From positions 1-44,766 of the forward strand of contig JAGLTB010000001.1 of the NCBI GenBank assembly GCA_023270155.1: DNA of 44,766 nt. Reading direction: 5' to 3'. Shown piece by piece: positions 24,930 to 32,610 of this stretch (the stretch's first letter is position 1; each line of letters starts with the position of its first letter). Both the position numbers and the translations under genes were made by a program. The notes below the pieces were generated by a model. The model saw nothing but the letters and a program-made list of their open reading frames with translations. It was not told where the DNA came from and ran no database searches. This stretch comes from Candidatus Heimdallarchaeota archaeon. Lineage in GTDB: Archaea; Asgardarchaeota; Heimdallarchaeia; Heimdallarchaeales; Heimdallarchaeaceae.

Positions 24930-25901
24930 ATGAGTAGCAACTACGATGTAATGTGGACTGAAAAATACAGACCAAAAACTCTTGATGAACTTAAAGGTCA
25001 TGAAGATATAGTTTTACGTCTCAAAGGATTTGTTCAAAGAAGAAATCTACCACATCTTTTACTGGCTGGACCTCCAGGAACTGGAAAAACCACCGCTTTA
25101 TTAGCACTAGCTAATGATTTGTTTGGTTTGAACAATGTTGCACGTAACTTGCTAGAGATGAATGCTTCAGATGATCGGGGTATTGATGCAATTAGAACCA
25201 AGGTAAAGGAATTTGCAAGAACCGCTTCTTATGGAGGGGTTCCCTTCAAGATTATTTGTCTAGATGAAGCAGACAGTTTAACTTCCGCGGCACAACACGC
25301 TCTAAGAAGAACGATGGAAAGGTATGTAAAAACTAGTCGATTTGCTTTGATTTGTAATTATTCTAGCAAAATTATAGAACCAATACAATCTAGATGTGCC
25401 ATCTTTAGATTCAAACCACTTGATGAAAAAAGCATGAAAGAATTCCTTATCCACATTTGTGATAATGAAAATCTTGTATATGATAAGGAAGGAATAGATA
25501 CTGTCCTTTATATCTCCGAGGGTGATTTAAGAAAGGCGATAAATATTCTTCAGTCTACTGCAGCTTCAGGAAAATCGATTGAGCGAGTTACTGTGTTGCA
25601 AACCGTTGGTCACGCAGATCCTGAAAGAATCAAAGAAATGTTACAACACGCTCTTAAGGGTGATTTTAATAAAGCTCGCGAGATATTACAGTATCTAATT
25701 CTGGAATATGGATTATCTGGGACAGATGTAACATATCAAATCTATAGAGAAATTCCCTCTTTATCACTGCCTGATTTACAGAAACTTAGTATTACAGAAT
25801 TTTTAGCAGAAGTTGATTTCCGTATCTCTGAAGGTGCATCTAGTAATATTCAATTGAGTGCGTTCTTAGCTAAACTTGTAAAGGATGGAAACAAAGAGTA
25901 A
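24930..25901 (+). CDS. rfcS: Replication factor C small subunit
   Basis: RFC loads the PCNA sliding clamp onto primed DNA. The 323-residue AAA+ protein shows the RFC boxes: WTEKYRPKTLDELKGH (box II), Walker A GPPGTGKTT at about 47-55, LNASDDRGID-like MNASDDRGID near 78, DEAD box DEADSLT near 112, SRC motif (IQSRCAIFRF) near 152, and the GDLRKAIN sensor 2 block near 198. It is the small subunit; the large subunit is not in the window. It is monocistronic and convergent with truA, with 3 bases between stop codons. Confidence 0.97.
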   Translation: MSSNYDVMWTEKYRPKTLDELKGHEDIVLRLKGFVQRRNLPHLLLAGPPGTGKTTALLALANDLFGLNNVARNLLEMNASDDRGIDAIRTKVKEFARTASYGGVPFKIICLDEADSLTSAAQHALRRTMERYVKTSRFALICNYSSKIIEPIQSRCAIFRFKPLDEKSMKEFLIHICDNENLVYDKEGIDTVLYISEGDLRKAINILQSTAASGKSIERVTVLQTVGHADPERIKEMLQHALKGDFNKAREILQYLILEYGLSGTDVTYQIYREIPSLSLPDLQKLSITEFLAEVDFRISEGASSNIQLSAFLAKLVKDGNKE

Positions 25902-25904
25902 AAA

Positions 25905-26756
25905 TCAAGTTGTGTCAGAAACTCTGAAAAAATTGTAAAGTATGGAATTTATCGATAGATCTCTTTGAAAATCTAAAAATTCTATTTTCAGCTTTTTTAA
26001 GATAGATTTGGTTGCTTTTTCACTTTCTATCCATTTAATATTTTCATAGAAGTGTTCTACTAGAATTAAATTTCTAGGATCTGCAGGTGCTAAGTTAATT
26101 TCTTCTATCTGATTATCAGGATTTAACAAATGTATGGTATCTTGTAATTCTTCTGATAATTGGTTAAAATTGAGCACATAAGAAACGATCCTTCTTATTT
26201 GTTCCCATAAGAAGGATTGAGCAATAAATTCGCAGACAATATTATCGTTTTTTTCAAAGACATCTATTTTACTAATTTCCCTATTTGTCACTCTATGATC
26301 TTTTCTACAAAATAGTCTAAAATCGTGCTTACCTTCAAAAACTGAACATAAATTCTTTAATTCCTCTAAGGATAAATTGAATGTTTTTTCTACATGATTT
26401 GAAGGAAGAACATACCAATATTTCTTCCACTTACTAAATTTTGGTGAAAAAGCATCCTCAACCTCTGAATATGCCCAACATATGATTGATTTATCACTAG
26501 GTCCTGCTGCGTTAATTTGGTCTAGTATTATTTTTTTTCCTGAATCAAACGCAAAAACATTTCCTATTGCATTAACAGATTTATCAGTTCTGCTTGCGCT
26601 TCTGAAATTGCTCAGTTTTGCATTTTGAATATGTTTTGATTTTTCTAACATCGTAATAATGTTTCCTTCTATTGTTGTGATATTTGGTTGCCTTTGATAA
26701 CCATAATAGTTTTTTCCCTCATAAAAAACTCTCACTAAATATCTCATCTTTTTCAA
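25905..26756 (-). CDS. truA: tRNA pseudouridine synthase TruA
   Basis: TruA converts uridines 38-40 in the tRNA anticodon arm to pseudouridine. The 283-residue protein has the N-terminal YEGKNYYGYQRQPN block, the catalytic aspartate in SASRTDKSVNA near residue 56, and the C-terminal block with FIAQSFLWEQIRRIV near 190. The spacing fits archaeal members. It is divergent from the tRNA-Glu gene just upstream and overlaps no other gene. The last 30 residues are not conserved in familiar homologues. Confidence 0.94.
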   Translation of the reverse strand: MKKMRYLVRVFYEGKNYYGYQRQPNITTIEGNIITMLEKSKHIQNAKLSNFRSASRTDKSVNAIGNVFAFDSGKKIILDQINAAGPSDKSIICWAYSEVEDAFSPKFSKWKKYWYVLPSNHVEKTFNLSLEELKNLCSVFEGKHDFRLFCRKDHRVTNREISKIDVFEKNDNIVCEFIAQSFLWEQIRRIVSYVLNFNQLSEELQDTIHLLNPDNQIEEINLAPADPRNLILVEHFYENIKWIESEKATKSILKKLKIEFLDFQRDLSINSILYNFFRVSDTT

Positions 26757-26838
26757 GTTCTTTCCTTCTGAAAAGAATAAAAGTCTACTGTAACCAGAAG
26801 AAAAAATTAAAAAAGCTATTCAATTCTGGTATCATACT

Positions 26839-26916
26839 GCCTCGATGGTGTAGCTCGGCCAATCATTGCGGACTCTCACTCCGCAGACCCGGGTTCAAAT
26901 CCCGGTCGAGGCACCA
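26839..26916 (+). tRNA. tRNA-Glu (CTC), CCA encoded
   Basis: The acceptor GCCTCGA pairs with TCGAGGC. The D arm GGTGTAGCTCGGCCAATCAT closely follows archaeal tRNA-Glu. The anticodon stem GCGGA/TCCGC encloses CTCTCAC, with anticodon CTC. The T arm is CCGGG/CCCGG around TTCAAAT, followed by A73 and an encoded CCA. No intron. Confidence 0.95.
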
Positions 26917-26930
26917 AATTCCTATTTTAT

Positions 26931-27230
26931 TCAATTTCTCTCCCAGATTCTGAACAATTGCTTCAAAGAATGTGCCAGAACGTTGTTCTCATCGAATTGA
27001 TATATTAATATTCGACCAAATTTCTTTTCCTTAATTAAACCAACTTCAGTCAGAAATCTAAGATGATTCTTAACTGCTGTATGATTTAGATTTATAGTTC
27101 GAGAAATCGCTGATATATTTAATTCTCCTAATTCTGCTAGTAGTTTTAGAATTCTCACCCTTCCTTTTGAAGATAAAACATCTTCTACTGCAAGACCAGT
27201 TAAATTACCGTTTTGATTTTGTTTATTCAT
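26931..27230 (-). CDS. ArsR-like winged-helix regulator
   Basis: This 99-residue protein is a single winged helix of the ArsR type: VLSSKGRVRILKLLAELG (about 20-37), the recognition unit NISAISRTINLNHTAVKNHLRFL (about 39-61) and a wing with EKKFGRILIYQF. No metal-binding cysteines are seen, so it is not a classical metal sensor. It lies 37 bases after the cdc6 gene on the same strand and probably forms an operon with it, which hints at a role in replication control or repression of the operon. Confidence 0.85.
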   Translation of the reverse strand: MNKQNQNGNLTGLAVEDVLSSKGRVRILKLLAELGELNISAISRTINLNHTAVKNHLRFLTEVGLIKEKKFGRILIYQFDENNVLAHSLKQLFRIWERN

Positions 27231-27267
27231 ATTCTCCTACTTCCTCGTTTTCATAAATCAAGCTAAC

Positions 27268-28482
27268 TCACATGTGTTCTATTGTTTTCTTCTGGCTTTC
27301 AATTGCTTTCATAAGAAAAAGTTCAATGGTCTCGACAGATATATCTGGAATGCTTATCAGCGTTGTTTTTCCCCTCATGCCCTCCCCTGATATCTTTGTG
27401 CTAATAACATCTTGTTTTGATAATTCTTTTAGATAGGTCCATATTTGAGTATGTTTTCTTGGCTCTTCATTATACTCTTCACATACAAGCTTGTATGAAC
27501 CTATAGCGTCATTAGTTGATATGTAAGCGTTTTTTGTATGTTTTAATTTTCTAATTGTAGCGAGAAGTATTAGTTTTTGGTGAAGAGACAACGTCAAAAT
27601 TACCTCCCTCCTAATCTCTGGGTGAATGAGGGCTTTTGCTTTTCTAACATGATCGGGATATACAATTGGTGAATTCTCATCATCAGAACATTGACCTGCT
27701 CCCCAGAGAAGTTCGATAGCATATCTTGCATCACCAGATTTACTAGAGATATCTGCAATTAATTCAATTGTGTCTTCAGTAATAGTACCGTCATAAAAAG
27801 CTAATTCAGATCTTGATTTTATAATGTCTTTCAAATCAGCTTCGCTATATCTATCTAGAGATATGTAATTGGATTGAAAACTGCTTTGAGTGCTTGCATC
27901 AAGTTGATGAATAAAGTTAAGATTTCTTGTAACAAAGATGTAAGAAATCCACTGTTTTTCAGTCATCTCACTAATACGTAATAGAGTATAAAGAAAATCG
28001 GTTCCTGAACGGGAAATCAAATAATCGATCTCATCCAAAACCAACAATACTTTTACTGAATAGAAATCTAATAATCTAATAAGAAGAGATTGCAACTCTT
28101 CAAACGAATATCCTCGCGGTGGTATAGCTTTGTTCAATTTCCTTGCTAAGGTGCTAACGATCAAATAAGGGCTTTTATATATTCGGCAATTTATATAAAC
28201 AAAAAGAAAGTTATTTTGCTTGTCAATGTTTTGAAGCAATTGACCAAATCTCTTTGCTAGTGTTGTTTTTCCTGAACCTGTAGGACCTGTTATGCAGATT
28301 TTCCTTAAAGGCTCATCTTGGGGTTCAAATATGGTTTTAAAATACTTGGCAAGTGTTCGCAGTTCTTCTTCTCTGTGTGGGAGGTATGGTGGGATATAAG
28401 TAACTGACAAACAGCTTATGTTTTTGAACACAGTTGGTTTTTTGATCAACGATTTAAAGAATTCTTCATCAGATGTATTCAT
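27268..28482 (-). CDS. cdc6: Orc1/Cdc6 replication initiator
   Basis: Orc1/Cdc6 binds replication origins and helps load MCM. The 404-residue AAA+ protein has Walker A GPTGSGKTT at 66-74, Walker B VLLVLDEIDYL near 140, a FVTRNLNFI sensor 1 strand, and SSKSGDARYAIELLWGAG (sensor 2) near 245. A C-terminal winged helix follows, from about 300. The ATG at 28482 is preferred because GAGGCGAG lies just before it; a TTG at 28506 would add eight residues. Archaeal cdc6 genes often lie beside an origin, and the upstream 28507-28736 region contains repeated motifs that could be part of one. Confidence 0.94.
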   Translation of the reverse strand: MNTSDEEFFKSLIKKPTVFKNISCLSVTYIPPYLPHREEELRTLAKYFKTIFEPQDEPLRKICITGPTGSGKTTLAKRFGQLLQNIDKQNNFLFVYINCRIYKSPYLIVSTLARKLNKAIPPRGYSFEELQSLLIRLLDFYSVKVLLVLDEIDYLISRSGTDFLYTLLRISEMTEKQWISYIFVTRNLNFIHQLDASTQSSFQSNYISLDRYSEADLKDIIKSRSELAFYDGTITEDTIELIADISSKSGDARYAIELLWGAGQCSDDENSPIVYPDHVRKAKALIHPEIRREVILTLSLHQKLILLATIRKLKHTKNAYISTNDAIGSYKLVCEEYNEEPRKHTQIWTYLKELSKQDVISTKISGEGMRGKTTLISIPDISVETIELFLMKAIESQKKTIEHM

Positions 28483-28504
28483 CAGACTCGCCTCTAAAAC
28501 AATC

Positions 28505-28700
28505 AAGTGAAATTCCTATTTATACTTACTAGACAGACATCTCTGAAAGTGATTTAGAATCTCACTTTTACTTTCACTTCAGTACGAAGTTTAATTACCT
28601 CTATTCTGCAGTTTTCTTTATTTCAAAATTATTTATTACATTTGCAAGTGTTTGAAGCCGATAAATTATTTACTCCTTCTATGAAACATCTGCCGATAAA
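28505..28700. repeat. Repeat cluster upstream of cdc6 (possible origin or cdc6 control region)
   Basis: The region holds AAGTGAAA (28505-28512) and its complement TTTCACTT (28572-28579), an AAAGTGA/TCACTTT pair (28546-28552 and 28562-28568), a palindrome ACTTC-AGTAC-GAAGT (28576-28590) and a direct repeat GCCGATAAA (28657-28665 and 28692-28700, 35 bases apart). A/T-rich sequence lies between. This arrangement is compatible with an origin, but the usual ORB sequence was not recognised. Confidence 0.4.
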
Positions 28701-28736
28701 GTTAATAATCCATAGTATGGGTCTTATACAAATCAT

Positions 28737-28821
28737 GTGGAGATTGCCGAGTGGTCAAAGGCGCTAGAATGAGGATCTAGTCCTTAGTGGTTCGGGAGTT
28801 CGAATCTCCCTCTCCGCACCA
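28737..28821 (+). tRNA. tRNA-Leu (GAG), CCA encoded
   Basis: Class II tRNA with acceptor GTGGAGA/TCTCCGC (U2-G71 wobble), anticodon stem CTAGA/TCTAG around ATGAGGA giving anticodon GAG, a long variable arm (TCCTTAGTGGTTC), T arm GGGAG/CTCCC around TTCGAAT, A73 and encoded CCA. No intron. Confidence 0.95.
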
Positions 28822-28882
28822 TTTATCGATTCTGTTCTGATTACTTCTTATTATAAAAATAGGATACAATTTGTAATAGAAC

Positions 28883-29059
28883 TCAACTAAAGAAATCTCC
28901 GAAGGAAGTAGTTGTCCAGTCTATCAAATTAAAAATTAGACCAAAAATAATAGCAAAAATAAGAATCGCAATACCTATGAGTAATATTTCTTCTAATATT
29001 GGGGAACCTTTCTTTCCCTTAATTCTGAAACAGTTGGTTTTTTTCAAAAACATCAGCAT
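28883..29059 (-). CDS. Short type IV prepilin-like protein
   Basis: The protein has a basic leader ending RIKGKKG, then SPILEEILLIGIAILIFAIIFG, a hydrophobic helix with glutamate at position +5 after the predicted cleavage, as in class III (type IV) prepilins cut by PibD/EppA-type peptidases. Only about 18 residues follow the helix, so it has no globular head. Starts at 29107, 29059 or 29053 are possible; 29059 is chosen because a TATA-like GGATATAA lies close upstream. It could be a minimal pilin for the TadA/TadC module 4 kb away, or another single-helix protein. Confidence 0.6.
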   Translation of the reverse strand: MLMFLKKTNCFRIKGKKGSPILEEILLIGIAILIFAIIFGLIFNLIDWTTTSFGDFFS

Positions 29060-29207
29060 AGTTCTCAGCTTATATCCAAATTTAGTTATAAAAACTCCAC
29101 AAAACAAATTTTTTGGAATAAAAGCTACTTTCTATTTCCCCTACAGTATATGTGAACAAACTTTCTTCTCCGAAGGTTCTATTAAAAAGACTTGAACATG
29201 GAAAACC

Positions 29208-29218
29208 TTTTTTATAAT
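29208..29218 (+). promoter_or_regulatory. TATA box for the rpo3 operon
   Basis: TTTTTTATAAT lies about 50 bases before the Rpo3 ATG, implying a leader of some 20 to 25 bases. It would drive Rpo3, L18e, L13 and S9. Confidence 0.45.
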
Positions 29219-29262
29219 TAAACTCGGAAGCGATATAGTATCAACCTTAATTGGGTGTTGCA

Positions 29263-30096
29263 ATGGATATCGAACTTATTGAATTATTCCCTAATTCCAT
29301 CAAATTCATCTTATCGGATGTGTCATTAGCGTTTGCAAATGCAATAAGAAGAACATCATTAGCGGATGTTCCATCTCTTGTTATAGAAGACGTTTATGTT
29401 TTAAGGAACACGTCACCCCTATTTGATGAATTTATAGCACACAGATTGGGATTGATTCCACTAAAATATGATCCAAAAAAGCTTGAATTAAATTTCAGAG
29501 ATAAATGTGATTGTGGGGGTATAGGGTGCAACTTGTGCACAGTTACTTTGACTATTTCAAAAGAAACTGATAATCAAACATCCTCCGTTGCTTATAGTGG
29601 AGATCTTACATCTACACAAGAGGGAGTTGAGCCTATTAGTGCTACTATTCCCCTTGTGAAGCTAGGGCCAAATCAAGCATTAGAACTTGAATGCATGGCT
29701 CAGCTTGGAATTGGAAAAGAACATGCAAAATGGCAACCTGTATCAGCAATGGGCTACCAAGAGTTTCCCATCCCTAAAATCAATAAGGATAAATGTACTA
29801 AATGTTTAGATTGCATAGATGCTTGTTATACTGGTGTTTACCAGAAAGTTGGTGATGAAGTACAAGTAGCGAATCCTCTTAATTGTACTCTATGCAATTA
29901 CTGTATTGATTTCTGTGAACCAGAAGCAATTACAATTAAGAAAGATTCAAGCAAGGCAATTTTTTCATTTACAACAACTGGGGGTAAAGGCCCATCAGCT
30001 GTTCTAACAGAAGCTGGAGATATAATTCTCTCCAAAATCGACGAATTAAAAAAGAGTTTGGAAACAACATTAACAGAAGAAGGAAAAGAAAAGTAG
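29263..30096 (+). CDS. rpo3: RNA polymerase subunit Rpo3 (D) with zinc loop and ferredoxin-like domain
   Basis: Rpo3 (D/RPB3) starts assembly of archaeal RNA polymerase with Rpo11. The 277-residue protein starts with the RPB3 core (FILSDVSLAFANAIRRTSLADVP, residues about 14-36). A four-cysteine loop CDCGGIGCNLC near 81-91 resembles the zinc loop of eukaryotic RPB3. A two-cluster ferredoxin-like insertion at about 176-225 has CTKCLDCIDAC and CTLCNYCIDFCEP. An ATG at 29263 is preferred over the TTG at 29251 because GGGTGTT precedes it. The order Rpo3-L18e-L13-S9 is the usual archaeal operon. Confidence 0.96.
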   Translation: MDIELIELFPNSIKFILSDVSLAFANAIRRTSLADVPSLVIEDVYVLRNTSPLFDEFIAHRLGLIPLKYDPKKLELNFRDKCDCGGIGCNLCTVTLTISKETDNQTSSVAYSGDLTSTQEGVEPISATIPLVKLGPNQALELECMAQLGIGKEHAKWQPVSAMGYQEFPIPKINKDKCTKCLDCIDACYTGVYQKVGDEVQVANPLNCTLCNYCIDFCEPEAITIKKDSSKAIFSFTTTGGKGPSAVLTEAGDIILSKIDELKKSLETTLTEEGKEK

Positions 30097-30108
30097 AGTG
30101 AACTGGAA

Positions 30109-30474
30109 ATGCCAAAAAGAACTGGAACAACTGATCCAAATTTAGTTGATTTAATTAATAGTTTAAAAAAGAAATCCGCGGAAACTAAAACTGCTTTATG
30201 GAAGACTGTAGCGGAGAGATTGGAAACATCGAGACGGCAAAGAGCTGCAACCAATCTCAGTAAAATTAATAGATATACAAAAGCAAATGATATAGTAGTA
30301 GTTCCAGGCTCGGTTTTGAGTTCAGGTTCTTTAGATCATTCAGTTACAATCGCTGCATTGAAGTTCTCCGAAGGTGCAAAAGAGAAAATTCAAGCAGCTA
30401 GCAGCAAATTCATTTCAATTCAAGAACTGATAGATTCTAAGCATGCTGCAAAGAAAATTAAGATTATTATTTAG
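30109..30474 (+). CDS. rpl18e: Large ribosomal subunit protein L18e
   Basis: This 121-residue archaeal/eukaryotic large-subunit protein has the conserved TDPNLVDLINSLKKKS start, a TNLSKINRYT segment near 45, and the VVVPGSVLSSGSLDH turn near residues 63-77. A run of small residues near FSEGAKEKI follows. It lies 12 bases after rpo3 and 14 bases before rpl13 in the same operon. L18e contributes to the central protuberance region of the large subunit and has no bacterial counterpart of this class. Confidence 0.95.
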   Translation: MPKRTGTTDPNLVDLINSLKKKSAETKTALWKTVAERLETSRRQRAATNLSKINRYTKANDIVVVPGSVLSSGSLDHSVTIAALKFSEGAKEKIQAASSKFISIQELIDSKHAAKKIKIII

Positions 30475-30488
30475 AAGAGGTAAACAAG

Positions 30489-30959
30489 ATGTCGAAGACC
30501 GTTAAGAGTGTAGAACTTCAAGTATCTACTCCTAAGCTTTATATTGACGCAGAAAATGCTATTTTAGGAAGATTAAGCTCAGAAGTGGCTAAATATCTTC
30601 TTGAAGGAAATTCAGTTAATATTGTCAATTGTGAAAAAGCTGTAATTTCTGGGAAAAAGCGTTCAATTTTAAGCGAATATAGAGATATGCAAAAGAAACA
30701 CACTCACACAAATCCTAGAAGAGGACCATTTCATCCTAAAAGACCTGATAGATTAGTAAGAAGGACTGTTAGAGGAATGCTTCCTTGGAAGAAAAGCAAA
30801 GGTAAAGCTGCCTATCATAGATTAATGACCTTTATAGGAGTACCTGAGGAATTCAAAGGTGCTGAGATAATAAAACCAAGATTCGCTGATGCTGATAAAC
30901 TAAACTGCAAAAGAGTTACAGTAGGCGAACTCTGCAAAGAATTTGGTTGGGAAGAATAA
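30489..30959 (+). CDS. rpl13: Large ribosomal subunit protein L13 (uL13)
   Basis: The 156-residue archaeal L13 shows the DAENAILGRLSSEVAKYLLEG start (about residues 20-40), the VNCEKAVISGKK block, and the RRTVRGMLPW motif near residues 92-101 that contacts 23S rRNA. A GAGGTAA ribosome-binding site precedes the ATG. It is the third gene of the Rpo3 operon, 6 bases before the S9 reading frame. Confidence 0.96.
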   Translation: MSKTVKSVELQVSTPKLYIDAENAILGRLSSEVAKYLLEGNSVNIVNCEKAVISGKKRSILSEYRDMQKKHTHTNPRRGPFHPKRPDRLVRRTVRGMLPWKKSKGKAAYHRLMTFIGVPEEFKGAEIIKPRFADADKLNCKRVTVGELCKEFGWEE

Positions 30960-30974
30960 ATTTAGGTGACAAAG

Positions 30975-31379
30975 ATGGGAAAAGTTATTGTATCTTCTGG
31001 AAAAAGAAAAACTGCAATTGCACGAGCAACAATAAAAGAAGGAAAAGGTAGAATAAGAATCAATGGTGTTCCTCTTGAAATTCTATCGAATGAGTTAAGT
31101 AGAGTAAAAATCAATGAAGTTTTTATTTTGGCAGGCGCAGACAGAAGAAAAGCACTCGATATTAAAGTAAAAGTAAGGGGTGGAGGATTTATGGGTCAAG
31201 CAGAGGCAATTAGAACTGCTATTGCTAGAGGATTAATAGAATATTTTGAAGATACAAGCTTGAAGGAGAAGTTCGTTATGTATGATAAGACAATAGTTTC
31301 TGGAGATCCAAGAAGAACTGAACCAAAACACTTTGGGGGACGTAGTTCAAGATCAAGATTTCAAAAATCTTATCGATAA
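30975..31379 (+). CDS. rps9: Small ribosomal subunit protein S9 (uS9)
   Basis: The 134-residue protein has the archaeal S9 features: [19 protein letters not shown] start, [19 protein letters not shown] in the middle, and the conserved end with [13 protein letters not shown]...RFQKSYR, the basic tail that reaches the P-site tRNA. The ATG at 30975 is preferred because AGGTGAC lies just upstream; a GTG at 30966 is in frame and adds three residues. It closes the operon and is followed by a T run. Confidence 0.96.
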   Translation: MGKVIVSSGKRKTAIARATIKEGKGRIRINGVPLEILSNELSRVKINEVFILAGADRRKALDIKVKVRGGGFMGQAEAIRTAIARGLIEYFEDTSLKEKFVMYDKTIVSGDPRRTEPKHFGGRSSRSRFQKSYR

Positions 31380-31380
31380 C

Positions 31381-31400
31381 TTTTTTTTCTTTTACTTCTT
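31381..31400 (+). terminator. T-run terminator after rps9
   Basis: Eight T followed by CTTTTACTTCTTTC directly after the S9 stop codon, a typical archaeal termination stretch separating the operon from rtcA. Confidence 0.5.
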
Positions 31401-31414
31401 TCTATATACATCTT

Positions 31415-32452
31415 ATGACAAAAATGATTGATTGTTCTATGGGTGAGGGTGGAGGATCTATTGTAAGAATCTCCGTTGCCCTAGCAGCTCTGACAAATAC
31501 TTCTTTAAAACTTAAAAATATAAGAGCAAAACGATCCAATCCTGGTTTAAGAGCTCAGCATCTAGAAGCCATTAATGCTTTACAGCAATTATCAGGGATA
31601 TCCGTAAAGGGAGCAAGGATTGGGAGTCAAACAGTAAATATAGAAGAGGGCTATAAGTTAAAAGATGAAGCTTTAGTAAATATTGGGACCGCGGGAAGTA
31701 TTTCATTAGTTTCACAGGCAGTATCCTATTATTCATTTATTCAGAAAAGAAACATTCAATTGAAAATAGAAGGGGGGGCAACGCATGGTAAATGGGCGCC
31801 TTCATTAGAATATTTGACGAATGTAACTCATGTTTTATTGAAACTTATGAATAAGAAAATATATACAGAACACCGTAAATTTGGCTTCTTTCCAAAGGGG
31901 GGAGCTGAAATTATTATCAAATATGATAAAAATGAAAAACCTTTACCTCTTATTTTGGCGGAAAAAGGAGAATTAGAGGAAGTTAAAGCATATTCTATAG
32001 CTTCCATGAGTCTTAAAAGTAGAAAAGTTGCTGAAAGGCAACTTGATTCATTTATCAAAAATACAAAACCACGTGTTGAAGTTACTCCAATAATCAAATA
32101 TGTTACTAGCATCAGTCCAGGTTCCGGTTTAACTATAGTAAATCAATATTCAAATGGTTCTAGAAAGGGAAATTTTGTTCCAGGGGAAAAACATCTCTCT
32201 GCAGAGCGAGTTGGAGAAATTTGTAGCTCAAAATGGAAGAAAATGGAAAAAAATAATGGAGCAATTGATGTTCATGCAACAGATCAGCTCATTGTGCCAA
32301 TGGCATTAATTAACGATAATTCAGAAATAACGGTAGATGAAATATCAAATCATACAAGAACGAACATTGAGTTAATTAGAAAATTCTTTCAGAAAACAAT
32401 TACGATCAAAAAAGAGACCAATCATTATTCTCTTGCCATAAAAGACTTGTAG
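31415..32452 (+). CDS. rtcA: RNA 3'-terminal phosphate cyclase
   Basis: RtcA converts an RNA 3'-phosphate to a 2',3'-cyclic phosphate with ATP via an adenylated histidine. The 345-residue protein starts with the RtcA signature IDCSMGEGGGSIVRISVALA and carries RAKRSNPGLRAQHLEAINAL near 38-57, GTAGSISLVSQA near 90, GGATHGKWAPS near 118-128 and the C-terminal HLSAERVGE with the probable catalytic histidine near 260, plus HATDQLIVPMAL near 286. A second ATG three codons downstream is also possible. It stands between two ribosomal operons. Confidence 0.96.
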   Translation: MTKMIDCSMGEGGGSIVRISVALAALTNTSLKLKNIRAKRSNPGLRAQHLEAINALQQLSGISVKGARIGSQTVNIEEGYKLKDEALVNIGTAGSISLVSQAVSYYSFIQKRNIQLKIEGGATHGKWAPSLEYLTNVTHVLLKLMNKKIYTEHRKFGFFPKGGAEIIIKYDKNEKPLPLILAEKGELEEVKAYSIASMSLKSRKVAERQLDSFIKNTKPRVEVTPIIKYVTSISPGSGLTIVNQYSNGSRKGNFVPGEKHLSAERVGEICSSKWKKMEKNNGAIDVHATDQLIVPMALINDNSEITVDEISNHTRTNIELIRKFFQKTITIKKETNHYSLAIKDL

Positions 32453-32493
32453 ATTTCTAAGATTGTAATAAGCATAAACTCTTTCTTAACGAC

Positions 32494-32503
32494 ATATTTA
32501 TAT
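32494..32503 (+). promoter_or_regulatory. TATA box of the L3-L4-L23-L2 operon
   Basis: ATATTTATAT lies 108 bases before the L3 ATG, implying a leader of about 85 bases, unusually long for an archaeal mRNA. Within the leader CAACTT (32525-32530) and GAGCA (32535-32539) compete for AAGTTG (32541-32546) and TGCTC (32545-32549). Confidence 0.45.
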
Positions 32504-32610
32504 GAGGTTAAAAAAGTCGGAATACAACTTTAAGGAGCATAAGTTGCTCAAATTCAAAAAACGAATCAAAGTAAAATAACTCAAAAAAATAAAGATTAAA
32601 GTGATTTATA

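Noticed and set aside
29898-30254. 118-codon minus-strand frame across the rpo3-rpl18e junction
   Set aside because: Both plus-strand genes are certain, and the antisense product has no recognised motif.
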